From: Haematobacter genomosp. 1
GTDB taxonomy: Bacteria > Pseudomonadota > Alphaproteobacteria > Rhodobacterales > Rhodobacteraceae
Length of the DNA stretch: 64,000 nucleotides
Reading direction: 5' to 3'
Assembly: GCF_002196855.1 (NCBI RefSeq)
Contig: NZ_NIPW01000003.1
Span: 62,001 to 126,000, forward strand
Position 1 is the first letter of the stretch. Every line of letters begins with the position of its first letter. The translations under genes and the position numbers were made by a program. The notes under the pieces were generated by a model. It searched no databases and had not been told where the DNA came from. It saw only the letters and a list, made by a program, of their open reading frames with translations. Positions 55,093 to 64,000 of this stretch are shown here, in pieces.

Positions 55093-56193
55093 TCAGGCGA
55101 ACTCGCCCCGCACGCCGCCCGTCTGGGCGCGGTCGAGCAACAGGTGGTCAAGCAGGACGCAGGCCATCATCGCCTCGCCCACCGGCACGGCGCGGATGCC
55201 GACGGACGGATCGTGGCGGCCCTTGGTGACCAGTTCCACTTCCGCCCCGTCCTTTGTCACCGTCCGCCGCGGGGTGAGGATGGAGGACGTCGGCTTCACG
55301 GCGAAGCGCACCACGACGGGCTGCCCGCTGGAGATGCCGCCCAGAATTCCGCCCGCGTGGTTTGAGGTGAAATAGGGGCCCTGATTGCCCATACGCAGCT
55401 CGTCGGCATTCTCCACCCCGGTCAGGGCGGCGGCGGCGAACCCGTCACCGATCTCCACCCCCTTCACCGCGTTGATCGACATCATCGCGGCGGCGAGGTC
55501 GCTGTCCAGCTTGCCGTAGATCGGCGCGCCAAGGCCGGGAGGCACGCCTTCGGCCACGACCTCGATCACCGCGCCGACGGAATTGCCCGACTTGCGCAGC
55601 GCGTCGAGCGAGGCCGCCCAGCGTTCCGCCGCCGCGGCATCCGGCGACCAGAACGGGTTCCGTTCAATTTCCGACGCGTCGAAACGGGCGCGGTCGATGG
55701 CATCCGCGCCAAGCTGCACGAGATAGCCGGTGATCCGCAGATCGGGAACGAGCCGTGCCAGCACCTCCCGCGCGATACCGCCCGCCGCCACCCGTGCGGC
55801 GGTTTCCCGCGCCGAGGAACGTCCGCCCCCGCGATAGTCGCGGATGCCGTATTTCTGCCAGTAGGTGACGTCCGCATGGCCGGGGCGGAAGGCGTTGGCG
55901 ATCTCGCCATAGTCCTTCGACCGCTGGTCGGTGTTGCGGATCATGAGCTGGATCGGCGTGCCCGTCGTGACACCCTCGAAGGTGCCGGAGAGGATTTCCA
56001 CCTCATCGGCCTCGCGGCGCTGGGTGGTGAAACGGCTTTGCCCGGGCTTGCGCCTGTCCATCCAAGCCTGAACGCGGGTAAGGTCGATCGGCACGCCGGG
56101 CGGGCAACCATCCACCGTCGCGCCGAGCGCCGGCCCGTGGCTCTCCCCCCAGGTGGTGACGCGAAAGACGTGGCCGAACGTGTTTAGGCTCAT
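55093..56193 (-). CDS. aroC: Chorismate synthase
   Basis: This 366-residue FMN-dependent enzyme forms chorismate from EPSP, ending the shikimate pathway. Signatures: [20 protein letters not shown], the basic [17 protein letters not shown] and the C-terminal [20 protein letters not shown]. Length is typical. It is convergent with eamA and separated from it by the 13-bp array. Confidence 0.97.
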   Translation of the reverse strand: MSLNTFGHVFRVTTWGESHGPALGATVDGCPPGVPIDLTRVQAWMDRRKPGQSRFTTQRREADEVEILSGTFEGVTTGTPIQLMIRNTDQRSKDYGEIANAFRPGHADVTYWQKYGIRDYRGGGRSSARETAARVAAGGIAREVLARLVPDLRITGYLVQLGADAIDRARFDASEIERNPFWSPDAAAAERWAASLDALRKSGNSVGAVIEVVAEGVPPGLGAPIYGKLDSDLAAAMMSINAVKGVEIGDGFAAAALTGVENADELRMGNQGPYFTSNHAGGILGGISSGQPVVVRFAVKPTSSILTPRRTVTKDGAEVELVTKGRHDPSVGIRAVPVGEAMMACVLLDHLLLDRAQTGGVRGEFA

Positions 56194-56413
56194 GGAGGGT
56201 CTCCTTCGCCCGCCCGTTTAGCGGCTGCGGAGGCGTCTGGGAAGCCTTTCGGGGCGGCGCGGGCGCGCCATTTATGCTTTCCTTTATCGGGTTTTTCCAG
56301 TATAGGCGCGCATCCGTCCGGGAGATCATCGTGTCTCCGCGCGGATGCTCCACGGGCCTTGCTGGACGACATCCCGGCTCGCGCCCTTATCTCAAGCCGA
56401 ACAGGAGGCCCCG

Positions 56414-56683
56414 ATGTCGATCACTGTCGAAGAGAAGAACCGCGTCGTCAAGGAATTCGCAACCAAGGAAGGCGACACCGGTTCGCCCGAAGTACAGGTT
56501 GCAATCCTTTCCTCGCGGATTGCGACGCTCACCGAGCACTTCAAGACCCACAAGAAGGACAACCATTCCCGCCGTGGGCTCCTGATGATGGTGGCGCAGC
56601 GCCGCAAGCTGCTCGACTATCTCAAGGGCAAGGACGAGGCCCGCTATCAGTCGCTCATCGAGCGTCTCGGCCTGCGTCGCTGA
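56414..56683 (+). CDS. rpsO: 30S ribosomal protein S15
   Basis: This 89-residue ribosomal protein binds 16S rRNA helices 20-22. The conserved core [25 protein letters not shown] is present. CAGGAGG precedes the ATG. pnp lies downstream, the usual rpsO-pnp order, with a hairpin between them. Confidence 0.97.
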   Translation: MSITVEEKNRVVKEFATKEGDTGSPEVQVAILSSRIATLTEHFKTHKKDNHSRRGLLMMVAQRRKLLDYLKGKDEARYQSLIERLGLRR

Positions 56684-56689
56684 CCTTTC

Positions 56690-56719
56690 CGGTCGCGCCT
56701 CGCCCGCGGGGCGCGACCG
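56690..56719 (+). promoter_or_regulatory. rpsO-pnp intergenic hairpin
   Basis: GGTCGCGCC (56691-56699) pairs with GGCGCGACC (56710-56718), extended by one C-G pair, and is followed by a (TA)5 run at 56721-56730. It may be an rpsO terminator/attenuator. By analogy with Escherichia coli, hairpins ahead of pnp can be RNase III processing sites. Confidence 0.5.
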
Positions 56720-56921
56720 CTATATATATATCCGGGCAGGGGCGCAGGATGACCGCGCCCGTCCAAGGACCGGCACCGCGCCCGCGCATCGCCGGGCCAA
56801 GGCCGAAGCCTCCCCGTCGGATCCCGCGGGACAGGCCGGAGAAATGATCGTCAGGGGTCACGGGCATGCGGCCCGTACGCGTAACGGCCGGGGGAGGGTC
56901 CTCCGGCGAAAAGGATACGAC

Positions 56922-59063
56922 ATGTTCAATATTACCAGGAAATCCATCGAATGGGGCGGCGAGACGCTGACCCTCGAGACGGGCCACGTCGCCCGCCAGG
57001 CGGATGGTTCCGTGATCGCCACGCTGGGCGAGACGAGCGTCATGGCCAACGTGACCTTCGCCAAGCAGCCGAAGCCCGGTCAGGACTTCTTCCCGCTCAC
57101 CGTGCACTATCAGGAAAAGTACTACGCCGCGGGCAAGATCCCCGGCGGGTTCTTCAAGCGCGAGGCGCGTCCTTCGGAGAAGGAGACGCTCGTCTCCCGC
57201 CTGATCGACCGTCCGACGCGGCCGCTCTTCGTGCCGGGCTTCAAGAACGAGGTTCTGGTGATGGCCACCGTGCTGTCGCATGACCTCGTCAACGATCCCG
57301 ATATCGTGGCGATGATCGCGGCCTCTGCGGCGCTCACCATTTCCGGCGTGCCCTTCATGGGTCCGATCGGGGCGGCGCGCGTCGGGTTCTCGGGCGGCGA
57401 ATACCGTCTGAACCCGCCGGTGGAGGATATGCAGAAGCTCCGCGCGAACCCGGAGCAGCGTCTCGACCTTGTCGTCGCGGGCACCAAGAATGCCGTGATG
57501 ATGGTCGAATCGGAAGCCTACGAGCTGACCGAGGAAGAGATGCTGGGCGCGGTGAAGTTCGGCCATGAGGCGATGCAGCCGGTGATCGACCTGATCATCG
57601 ATCTTGCCGAAGACGCCGCGAAAGAGCCCTTCGACTTCAAACCCGCCGATTATTCCGCGCTCTATGCGAAGGTGAAGAAGGCGGGCGAGACCAAGATGCG
57701 CGCCGCCTTCGCCATCAAGGACAAGCAGCAGCGCCAGTCCGCCATCGAAGCCGCCCGGGACGCCGTCGAAGCCACGCTCTCGGTGGACGAACTGGCGGAT
57801 CCGAACCTCGGCTCTTCCTTCAAGAAGCTCGAATCCTCCATCCTGCGCGGTGACATCATCTCCGGCGGGCCGCGGATCGACGGGCGCGACAACAAGACCG
57901 TCCGTCCCATCGTCTCCGAAGTCGGCATCCTGCCGCGCACCCACGGCTCCGCGCTGTTCACGCGCGGCGAGACGCAGGCGCTGGTCGTGACCACGCTCGG
58001 CACCGGCGAGGATGAGCAGATCATCGACGCGCTGACCGGCAATTCGCGGTCCAACTTCCTGCTGCACTACAACTTCCCGCCCTATTCGGTCGGCGAAGTG
58101 GGTCGCGTCGGCTCCCCCGGCCGTCGTGAGATCGGCCACGGGAAACTTGCCTGGCGCGCCCTTCAGGCCGTCCTGCCCGCGCCGACGGACTTCCCCTACA
58201 CGATCCGCGTCGTCTCCGAGATCACCGAATCCAACGGGTCATCCTCCATGGCGTCCGTCTGCGGCGGCTCGCTGTCGATGATGGATGCGGGTGTGCCGCT
58301 GAAGGCGCCGGTCGCCGGCGTGGCCATGGGCCTCATCCTTGAGGATGACGGCAAATGGGCCGTGCTGACCGACATCCTGGGCGACGAGGATCACCTCGGC
58401 GACATGGACTTCAAGGTTGCGGGCACCGAAGCCGGGATCACCTCGCTCCAGATGGACATCAAGGTCGCGGGCATCACCCCGGCGATCATGGAGCAGGCGC
58501 TGGCGCAGGCGAAAGACGGCCGTCTTCACATCCTCGGCGAGATGAACCGGGCGCTTTCCGCGCCGCAGGGTTTCTCCGAATACGCGCCGAAGATCGAGAC
58601 GCTGACCATTCCGACCGACAAGATCCGCGAAGTGATCGGCTCGGGCGGCAAGGTCATCCGCGAGATCGTGGAAACCTCCGGCGCCAAGGTCGATATCAAC
58701 GACGACGGCGTGATCAAGATCGCGTCCAGCGACGCCGGTGCGATCAAGCGAGCCTATGACATGATCTGGTCGATCGTGGCGGAGCCGGAAGAGGGCAAGG
58801 TCTATACCGGCAAGGTCGTGAAGCTTGTCGATTTCGGCGCCTTCGTGAACTTCTTCGGCAAGCGGGACGGGCTGGTCCACGTCTCCCAGATCGCCAACAA
58901 GCGCCTGAACCATCCGAACGAAGTGCTGAAGGAAGGCCAGGAAGTGAAGGTCAAGCTGCTCGGCTTCGACGATCGCGGCAAGGTCCGGCTCGGCATGAAG
59001 ATGGTTGATCAGGAAACCGGTGAGGAAATCACCGAACAGAAGGAAAAGCAGAACGCCGAATAA
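56922..59063 (+). CDS. pnp: Polyribonucleotide nucleotidyltransferase
   Basis: This 713-residue exoribonuclease degrades RNA with phosphate. It has two RNase PH domains, a KH domain ([19 protein letters not shown], near residue 560) and an S1 domain ([15 protein letters not shown], near 625). The ATG at 56922 follows AAAAGGA. A perfect terminator follows. In enteric bacteria it autoregulates through its leader; the hairpin at 56690 may serve here. Confidence 0.97.
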   Translation: MFNITRKSIEWGGETLTLETGHVARQADGSVIATLGETSVMANVTFAKQPKPGQDFFPLTVHYQEKYYAAGKIPGGFFKREARPSEKETLVSRLIDRPTRPLFVPGFKNEVLVMATVLSHDLVNDPDIVAMIAASAALTISGVPFMGPIGAARVGFSGGEYRLNPPVEDMQKLRANPEQRLDLVVAGTKNAVMMVESEAYELTEEEMLGAVKFGHEAMQPVIDLIIDLAEDAAKEPFDFKPADYSALYAKVKKAGETKMRAAFAIKDKQQRQSAIEAARDAVEATLSVDELADPNLGSSFKKLESSILRGDIISGGPRIDGRDNKTVRPIVSEVGILPRTHGSALFTRGETQALVVTTLGTGEDEQIIDALTGNSRSNFLLHYNFPPYSVGEVGRVGSPGRREIGHGKLAWRALQAVLPAPTDFPYTIRVVSEITESNGSSSMASVCGGSLSMMDAGVPLKAPVAGVAMGLILEDDGKWAVLTDILGDEDHLGDMDFKVAGTEAGITSLQMDIKVAGITPAIMEQALAQAKDGRLHILGEMNRALSAPQGFSEYAPKIETLTIPTDKIREVIGSGGKVIREIVETSGAKVDINDDGVIKIASSDAGAIKRAYDMIWSIVAEPEEGKVYTGKVVKLVDFGAFVNFFGKRDGLVHVSQIANKRLNHPNEVLKEGQEVKVKLLGFDDRGKVRLGMKMVDQETGEEITEQKEKQNAE

Positions 59064-59083
59064 GGCATTCTCGCTTCTGATTG

Positions 59084-59112
59084 CCCCGGCCGGTAACGGC
59101 CGGGGTTTTTTT
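59084..59112 (+). terminator. GTAA-tetraloop terminator after pnp
   Basis: CCCCGGCCG (59084-59092), GTAA loop, CGGCCGGGG (59097-59105), then seven T bases. A canonical rho-independent terminator. Confidence 0.95.
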
Positions 59113-59197
59113 GTTCCCGACGACTGACTTTGGGGTGAGATCAGGGAACCGGAATTTATATAATGTTTTTGATAGGGTAGATGGAACGGAGTTCGAC

Positions 59198-59797
59198 ATG
59201 CCCAGATTTTCCCGCCGTGGCTTCATTTTCACAGGTCTTGCAACGGTTTCGGCGGCATCGCTGATGCAGCGCGCCGATGCGCGGACCGGGTGGACGATGC
59301 CTGCCGACTGGACACCGCAGATGGTGTTGCTGAACAACAGCTATTCTGCGGGGCAGGTGCATGTCGTTCCCAGCGATTTCGCGCTCTACCTCACCTTCGG
59401 GGGGCAAAGCGCGCGGCGCTACAAGGTCGGCATCGGCAAGGGCGATCTTTACGAATCCGGCAATTTCTGGATCGGCGCCAAGAAGGAATGGCCGACCTGG
59501 AAGCCCACGGCAGAGATGGTGGAGCGCAACCCCGCCGCTTACTCCAAATGGGCCGAGGAGCCGATGCCGGGGGGGCCGACGAACCCGCTGGGCGCGCGCG
59601 CGCTCTATCTTTTCGCACCGAACGCGGGGGATACGATGCTGCGGATCCACGGCACACCCGATCCCTGGACGGTGGGGACGGCTGTCTCCAACGGCTGTGT
59701 CCGGCTGATGAACGAGCATATCGAGGAGCTTTACAACCTCGTCCCGGTGGGGGCGCCCGTCATGCTGTATCCGAAGGATATCGTTCCCGTCGTGTGA
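59198..59797 (+). CDS. L,D-transpeptidase (YkuD), Tat-exported
   Basis: This 199-residue protein has a twin-arginine signal (FSRRGFIFTGLATV) and a YkuD domain with the catalytic motif HGTPDPWTVGTAVSNGCVRL (His and Cys present). It would crosslink peptidoglycan or attach proteins in the periplasm. The start at 59198 is chosen for the Tat motif. The single-domain form lacks a LysM domain. Confidence 0.92.
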   Translation: MPRFSRRGFIFTGLATVSAASLMQRADARTGWTMPADWTPQMVLLNNSYSAGQVHVVPSDFALYLTFGGQSARRYKVGIGKGDLYESGNFWIGAKKEWPTWKPTAEMVERNPAAYSKWAEEPMPGGPTNPLGARALYLFAPNAGDTMLRIHGTPDPWTVGTAVSNGCVRLMNEHIEELYNLVPVGAPVMLYPKDIVPVV

Positions 59798-59959
59798 CGC
59801 AAAACGCGGGCCGCGGCGAGGGGAGCAGGCAGCCTGCGGGGTGCCTGCTTTGCGCTCAAGGGCGGATCGGACCGCGCCGCGGGGTTTGACGCCCGGCGTC
59901 CCTCTCCATGGCGGCCGGCCTTGCACACTGCGCTTGACCGGCTGCTCAGGCGTGCGGGC

Positions 59960-60613
59960 TTATGAGGGCTGTTTGGCCTTGCGGATATAGGGGAGCTGGA
60001 TGTCCAGCTCGCCGTATTTCTCCTTGGCCTGCGCATCGTCGAGCACCAGCGCCACGATCACGTCATCGCCCTGTTTCCAGTCGGCAGGCGTAGCCAGCGG
60101 CACCCCATCTGTCAGGCGGAGCGCGTCAAGCACCCGGAGCACTTCCTGAAAGTTCCGCCCCACGGTCATCGGATAGATGATCGCCGCGCGGATCTTCTTG
60201 TCCGGCCCGATGAAGAAGGTGGAGCGCACGGTGGCGGTATGGGCGGGCGTGCGCCCGTCCGGCAGCACGGTCTCGGCCGGGATCATGTCGTAGAGCTTGG
60301 CCACCGTCAGGTCCGGGTCGGCGATCAGCGGGAACGACACTTCCGTTCCGCCGTATTGCGCGATGTCGGCCTTCCACTTCTGGTGGCTGTCCAGCGGGTC
60401 CACCGAAACGCCGATCACCTTGGTGCCCCGCTTGGCGAATTCGTCCTGAAGGTTCGCCACGGCAGCGAATTCCGTGGTGCAAACGGGGGTGAAGTCCTTC
60501 GGATGGGAAAAGATGATGACGTAATCGTCACCGATCCAGTCGTGAAAGCGGATCTCCCCTTCCGTGGACTGGGCGGTGAAGTCGGGCGCGATATCGTTGA
60601 TGCGAAGCGACAT
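59960..60613 (-). CDS. 1-Cys peroxiredoxin (Prx6 family)
   Basis: This 217-residue peroxidase has the peroxidatic Cys in DFTPVCTTEFAAV, with the C-terminal extension typical of Prx6 (GVPLATPADWKQGDDVIV). No second conserved Cys is evident. It reduces hydroperoxides in the cytoplasm. Start ATG at 60613 begins SLRINDIAPDF. It is convergent with the transpeptidase gene. Confidence 0.94.
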   Translation of the reverse strand: MSLRINDIAPDFTAQSTEGEIRFHDWIGDDYVIIFSHPKDFTPVCTTEFAAVANLQDEFAKRGTKVIGVSVDPLDSHQKWKADIAQYGGTEVSFPLIADPDLTVAKLYDMIPAETVLPDGRTPAHTATVRSTFFIGPDKKIRAAIIYPMTVGRNFQEVLRVLDALRLTDGVPLATPADWKQGDDVIVALVLDDAQAKEKYGELDIQLPYIRKAKQPS

Positions 60614-60767
60614 GGTCCATCCTTTCAGGCTGCTTGCCGGTTGCCTAGGAGAATAGGCAGCTTCTCGCCCGGTGTCAGCGGGCGGGTAAGGAAAGGTACG
60701 GCATTCCACCGCGGGCGAGCCGCGCCAAACGCTTTCCCTGCCTTGCCGCGCTTTCGGGACGCCTGTC

Positions 60768-61427
60768 TCAGAACGGCACCGGGGCGGAGAAGGACAGGCT
60801 CTTGCCGCCATCGGGATGCCGGAAGCGCAGGCTTTCGGCATGGAGCATCAGCCGGGGCGCATTCCGGGCCTCGCCCGTCGCATAGAGGCTGTCGCCGAGG
60901 ATCGGATGGCCGAGTTCCCGCATATGCACACGGAGTTGATGGCTCCGCCCTGTTTTCGGCATGAGGCGCATCCGCGTCGTCGCCCCTTCCGGCCCGGTTT
61001 CGTGGCGGACGACGCGCCAGTCGGTCACCGCTTCCCGGCCCGTCTCGAAATCCACCTTCTGGAGCGGGCGGTTCGGCCAGTCCACGGTGAGCGGCAGGTC
61101 CACCGTGCCATGACGCGGCTCCACATGCCCAGAGACACGGGCCAGATAGACCTTCTTGGTCATCCGCTTCTCGAATTGCAGCCCCAGATGACGCTGCGCA
61201 TGTGGGGTAAGGGCGAAGACCATGACGCCGGAGGTATCCCGGTCCAGCCGGTGGACCAGCAGGACCTCCGGGAACAGCCCCTGCAGGCGGGTGATGAGGC
61301 AGTCGGCCAGATGCTCCCCTTTGCCGGGCACGGAAAGCAGGCCGGAGGGCTTGTCCACCATCACGATCTCATGGTCGTGGTGCAGGATGCTGAGCGGGGT
61401 GTCGGGAGGGGCGTAATGGTCGGTCAT
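60768..61427 (-). CDS. RluA-family pseudouridine synthase
   Basis: This 219-residue enzyme has the catalytic Asp in LLVHRLDRDTSGVMVFAL and the family end GRSHQLRVHMRELGHPILGDSLYA. There is no S4 domain, so it resembles RluA (23S U746 and tRNA U32). ATG 61427 is chosen since the conserved part begins soon after; 61448 is possible. Confidence 0.9.
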   Translation of the reverse strand: MTDHYAPPDTPLSILHHDHEIVMVDKPSGLLSVPGKGEHLADCLITRLQGLFPEVLLVHRLDRDTSGVMVFALTPHAQRHLGLQFEKRMTKKVYLARVSGHVEPRHGTVDLPLTVDWPNRPLQKVDFETGREAVTDWRVVRHETGPEGATTRMRLMPKTGRSHQLRVHMRELGHPILGDSLYATGEARNAPRLMLHAESLRFRHPDGGKSLSFSAPVPF

Positions 61428-61498
61428 GGCGGAGCGGATGTAAGCCATCCGCGCCGCCGTTCCAAGCCTGGCAGGCTGTGGAAAGCCGGGCATCGTCC

Positions 61499-61582
61499 GG
61501 GCTTGCGCTGAAAGACCGGAATTCGGCCCGGACACGGGGCCAAAACCTGCGGTTTCCGGGCGGATCTCCGGCAATCGGGGGG
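61499..61582 (+). repeat. Intergenic element, copy B of a two-copy family
   Basis: This copy is similar to 15867-15944. Its right end merges into a G6-CT-C6 self-complementary stretch (61577-61590) that may act as a hairpin after the GFA gene. Confidence 0.5.
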
Positions 61583-61611
61583 CTCCCCCCGGACTGCTTT
61601 TCGGTCGCCTG

Positions 61612-62370
61612 CTAGCGCTCCGCAGCCTGCGGCAATCCGTCCGCGATCTCGTAATAGTCGCCCTTGAAGGCGGTGAAGATATGCGCGGTGAGCCTGCCGC
61701 CCGTGGGCGGGTCGATGAAGCCCGCATCCACCCATGTGTCCTCTCCCCGGCTGAACCCGATGGTGGAGCCGCAGGTGCCGCAGAACTTCCAGTGACCCGT
61801 CCCGGTGGCGCGGCATCGGAGCGTGTGTCCGCTCAGCACAAGCTCCGTCACCGGTCCGAAGGAGGCGCTGTGGTGCCCCGTCATCCGGCGGCACTGGCTG
61901 CAATGGCAGGCTTCCACCGCGCCCGCTGGCCCCGCGAGCCGCCCGGTGACGCCGCCGCAGAGGCAGCGGCCGGTCAGCCGTCGCGGCTCCGCAGGGAGGG
62001 GGCCGGCCTGCTGAAAGTCGGCGGGGTCGCCTTCCTCCCGCAGGACCGACAGCCCCGTGGGCAGGTCCAGCGCGCCCGCCGAGACAGCGATTCTCTCGCC
62101 GCCTGCCATTTCGCCGTTCGCCATCTCTTCGGTCACGGGCTGCCAGAACAGCGACGCGCCGCAGCCCCCGCAAAACCCCCGGCGGGCGTGGGCGGAGGAG
62201 CGATACCATACCGGCGTGCCCCGCACCTCCAGCGCCTCCAGCGGCACCGAGACGGAGGCCCAGGCATTGCCCGACCACCGCCGGCAATCGGGGCAGCGGC
62301 AGATCACGACACCCTCGGGCGTCTCCCGCAGGGTGAAGGAGACATGCCCGCAGAGGCAGCGGCCGTTCAT
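61612..62370 (-). CDS. Tandem GFA-domain protein
   Basis: This 252-residue protein has two GFA (CENP-V/formaldehyde-activating type) zinc domains. Domain one (about 1-115) has RCLCGHVSF, CRCPDCRRWSGNAWAS and CGGCGASLFW. Domain two (about 130-235) has RCLCGGVTG, CHCSQCRRMTGHHSAS and CGTCGSTIGF. Most family members have one domain. Its ATG overlaps the thiolase stop by one base (TGATG). Function is uncertain; GFA proteins have been tied to glutathione-formaldehyde chemistry. Confidence 0.85.
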   Translation of the reverse strand: MNGRCLCGHVSFTLRETPEGVVICRCPDCRRWSGNAWASVSVPLEALEVRGTPVWYRSSAHARRGFCGGCGASLFWQPVTEEMANGEMAGGERIAVSAGALDLPTGLSVLREEGDPADFQQAGPLPAEPRRLTGRCLCGGVTGRLAGPAGAVEACHCSQCRRMTGHHSASFGPVTELVLSGHTLRCRATGTGHWKFCGTCGSTIGFSRGEDTWVDAGFIDPPTGGRLTAHIFTAFKGDYYEIADGLPQAAER

Positions 62371-63548
62371 CAGGGCCGTTCGATGGCGATGGCCGTGCCT
62401 TCGCCGCCGCCGATACAGATCGCCGCGATGCCCCGCTTCAAGCCGCGCGTCTCCAGCGCGTTCAGCAGCGTGACGACGATCCGTGCTCCCGAGGCCCCGA
62501 TCGGATGGCCGAGCGCGCAGGCCCCGCCGTTCACGTTCACCTTGTCGCGCGGGATGTTCAGCTCCTGCATGAACGCCATGGGAACGACGGCAAAGGCTTC
62601 GTTCACCTCCCACAGATCGACATCCTCGACCGACCAGCCCAACCGGTCGAGCAGCTTCTTCGCGGCGGGAACCGGGGCGGTGGCGAACCAGCCCGGTGCC
62701 TGCGCGTGGGAAGCATGGCCGAGGATCCGCGCCCGGATCGGCAGGCCCTCCGACACGGCCACATCGCCGCTGGCCACGATCAGAGCCGCCGCGCCGTCGG
62801 AGATGGAGGAAGAGTTCGCAGCCGTCACGGTGCCGTCCTTGCGGAAGGCGGGTTTCAGCGTGGGGATCTTTTCGGGCCGCGCGTTGCCGGGTTGTTCATC
62901 CTCGCTGATTGTGACCTGTCCCTTGCGGGTGGTGACGGTGACGGGCGCGATCTCCCGCCGGAAGGCGTCGGATTTCTGCGCTTCCAGCGCATTGCCCAGC
63001 GAGCCGAGCGCGAATTCGTCCTGCGCCTCGCGGGTGAACTGGAAGGCTTCGGCGCAATCCTCTGCGAAGGTGCCCATGAGCCGGCCCTTGTCGTAGGCAT
63101 CCTCCAGCCCGTCGAGGAACATGTGGTCGATGACCTGCTGATGCCCCATCCGCGCGCCGCCGCGCATCTTCGGCAGCAGGTAGGGGGCATTGGTCATGCT
63201 TTCCATCCCGCCCGCGACCATCAGCCCCGTCTGGCCAAGCGCCACCTGATCGGCGGCGATCATCAGCGCCTTCATGCCGGAGCCGCACATCTTGTTCAGC
63301 GTGGTGGCCGGAACTTCCTCGCCCAGACCCGCCTTGAAACCCGCCTGCCGCGCGGGCGCCTGCCCCTGACCGGCGGAGAGGACGTTGCCCATCAACACCT
63401 CTTCAACGCGGGCGGGAGAGATACCCGCATCCTTCAGCGCGGCCTCTATCGCCGCGCCTCCCAGGGTGGGGGCGTCCAGTTCGGCAAAAGCGCCCTGAAA
63501 GCCGCCCATCGGGGTCCGGGCAGCGCCTGCGATAACAACTTCTCTCAT
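62370..63548 (-). CDS. Acetyl-CoA C-acyltransferase (thiolase)
   Basis: This 392-residue thiolase has the nucleophile Cys in LNKMCGSGMKALM, the His in GGACALGHPIGASG and the second Cys in CIGGGEGTA. The length and sequence suit an acetoacetyl-CoA thiolase (AtoB/PhaA) or a branched-chain degradation enzyme; neighbours do not decide. It is coupled to the GFA gene. A dyad TTACTcaaaAGTAA lies just upstream of its start. Confidence 0.92.
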   Translation of the reverse strand: MREVVIAGAARTPMGGFQGAFAELDAPTLGGAAIEAALKDAGISPARVEEVLMGNVLSAGQGQAPARQAGFKAGLGEEVPATTLNKMCGSGMKALMIAADQVALGQTGLMVAGGMESMTNAPYLLPKMRGGARMGHQQVIDHMFLDGLEDAYDKGRLMGTFAEDCAEAFQFTREAQDEFALGSLGNALEAQKSDAFRREIAPVTVTTRKGQVTISEDEQPGNARPEKIPTLKPAFRKDGTVTAANSSSISDGAAALIVASGDVAVSEGLPIRARILGHASHAQAPGWFATAPVPAAKKLLDRLGWSVEDVDLWEVNEAFAVVPMAFMQELNIPRDKVNVNGGACALGHPIGASGARIVVTLLNALETRGLKRGIAAICIGGGEGTAIAIERP

Positions 63549-63574
63549 TCTGTCCTCCTGAGCATGCGGAGAGT

Positions 63575-63588
63575 TTACTCAAAAGTAA
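63575..63588. promoter_or_regulatory. Dyad TTACT-N4-AGTAA upstream of the thiolase
   Basis: A perfect 5-bp inverted repeat in an AT-rich patch 27 bp before the thiolase ATG and between divergent thiolase and STAS genes. Candidate operator; the regulator is unknown. Confidence 0.4.
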
Positions 63589-63650
63589 CCCTTTGCTGCC
63601 AGCATTTCCATACGCGGGTGCGACTCGCCGGTTTTTAAGGGGTATTTGAC

Positions 63651-63992
63651 ATGCAGCTTTCCGCCAGACTGACAGACGGCCTTCTTTTCATCCGGGTGGA
63701 GGAGAGCCGGATCGACGCGGCCTCCGCCATCGCCTTCAAGGAGCGGATGCGCCATCTCACCGCCGAACCCGCGGCCCGCGTGATTCTCGATATGGGGCAG
63801 GTCGCCTTTCTCGACAGCTCCGGCCTTGGCGCGCTGGTGGCGGTGATGAAGCTTCTTCAACCGGAGCGGCGGCTGGAGCTTGCGGGGTTGACCCCCACGG
63901 TCGCCAAGGTTCTGACGCTCACACGGATGGACCGGATCTTCCCGATCCACCCGCCGCTGGACGAGGCGGGGCCGTTGCCCCTCGCCTCCTGA
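63651..63992 (+). CDS. STAS-domain anti-sigma factor antagonist
   Basis: This 113-residue single-domain STAS protein has the phospho-site motif FLDSSGLGALVAV (DSSG at residues 55-58), as in SpoIIAA/RsbV. Such proteins release sigma factors or other targets from RsbW-type kinases when dephosphorylated by PP2C phosphatases. The receiver-PP2C at 1.9 kb is a possible partner. A RsbW-like kinase would be expected just downstream, beyond the window. AAGGGG precedes the ATG. Confidence 0.9.
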   Translation: MQLSARLTDGLLFIRVEESRIDAASAIAFKERMRHLTAEPAARVILDMGQVAFLDSSGLGALVAVMKLLQPERRLELAGLTPTVAKVLTLTRMDRIFPIHPPLDEAGPLPLAS

Positions 63993-64000
63993 CGGCACAT

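Overview
The window is about 64 kb of ordinary, densely coded, high-GC chromosome from an alphaproteobacterium, most likely a member of the Rhodobacterales. The evidence is the gene content and order: petP-petR beside ilvE, an ScfR-type acyl regulator beside aceB-aceA, the rsfS-rlmH-gpmI-envC-ctpA-rppH cluster, xseB-ispA-dxs, rpsO-pnp and leuCD...leuB. Starts are often GTG, TTG or coupled ATGA/GTGA overlaps. I see no rRNA or tRNA gene, prophage, insertion sequence or CRISPR array. The genus cannot be fixed from the sequence alone.

Layout. 1-3.2 kb: tail of ilvA, galM, an Hpt protein and a receiver-PP2C phosphatase. 3.15-3.28 kb: a perfect 7-bp tandem array between two convergent genes. 3.3-8.2 kb: ScfR-type regulator divergent from malate synthase and isocitrate lyase (glyoxylate bypass). 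8.2-13.5 kb: a second heme-copper oxidase locus (coxM, a fused subunit I/III coxN, a small membrane protein, a HemJ/CopD-like protein and ctaG) interrupted by a DUF2231 gene on the other strand. 13.6-15.8 kb: two unknown proteins and an M20 peptidase. 15.8-16.7 kb: gene-poor, with a perfect 8-bp array. 16.7-23.2 kb: PCuAC copper chaperone, a four-gene siderophore-iron ABC transporter, YihY and a MobA-like nucleotidyltransferase. 23.8-33.1 kb: pyruvate carboxylase, then the rppH to rsfS cluster read leftward. 33.4-39 kb: glutathione peroxidase and leucine synthesis. 39.4-44.6 kb: mtgA, GST, queG, ilvE and petPR. 44.8-50 kb: xseB-ispA-dxs, an MFS exporter and an epimerase. 50.1-53.9 kb: ade-amn (AMP to hypoxanthine) and HU. 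53.9-64 kb: EamA, a 13-bp array, aroC, rpsO-pnp, L,D-transpeptidase, 1-Cys peroxiredoxin, RluA, a double GFA protein, thiolase and a STAS protein.

Themes. Central carbon (aceAB, pyc, thiolase, gpmI) and branched-chain amino acids (ilvA, leuBCD, ilvE) dominate. Respiratory metal handling appears in coxMN, ctaG, PCuAC and petPR. A possible partner-switching set (receiver-PP2C, Hpt, STAS) is split between the two ends.

I did not find a convincing new multi-gene defence or mobile system. The most unusual signals are small-scale: three tandem arrays with different units, one of which supplies bases to both flanking stop codons; an oxidase subunit I lacking the usual K-channel lysine and D-channel asparagines; rsfS apparently starting at a TTG coupled to a 20-codon upstream frame; and a pair of related intergenic elements 45 kb apart.
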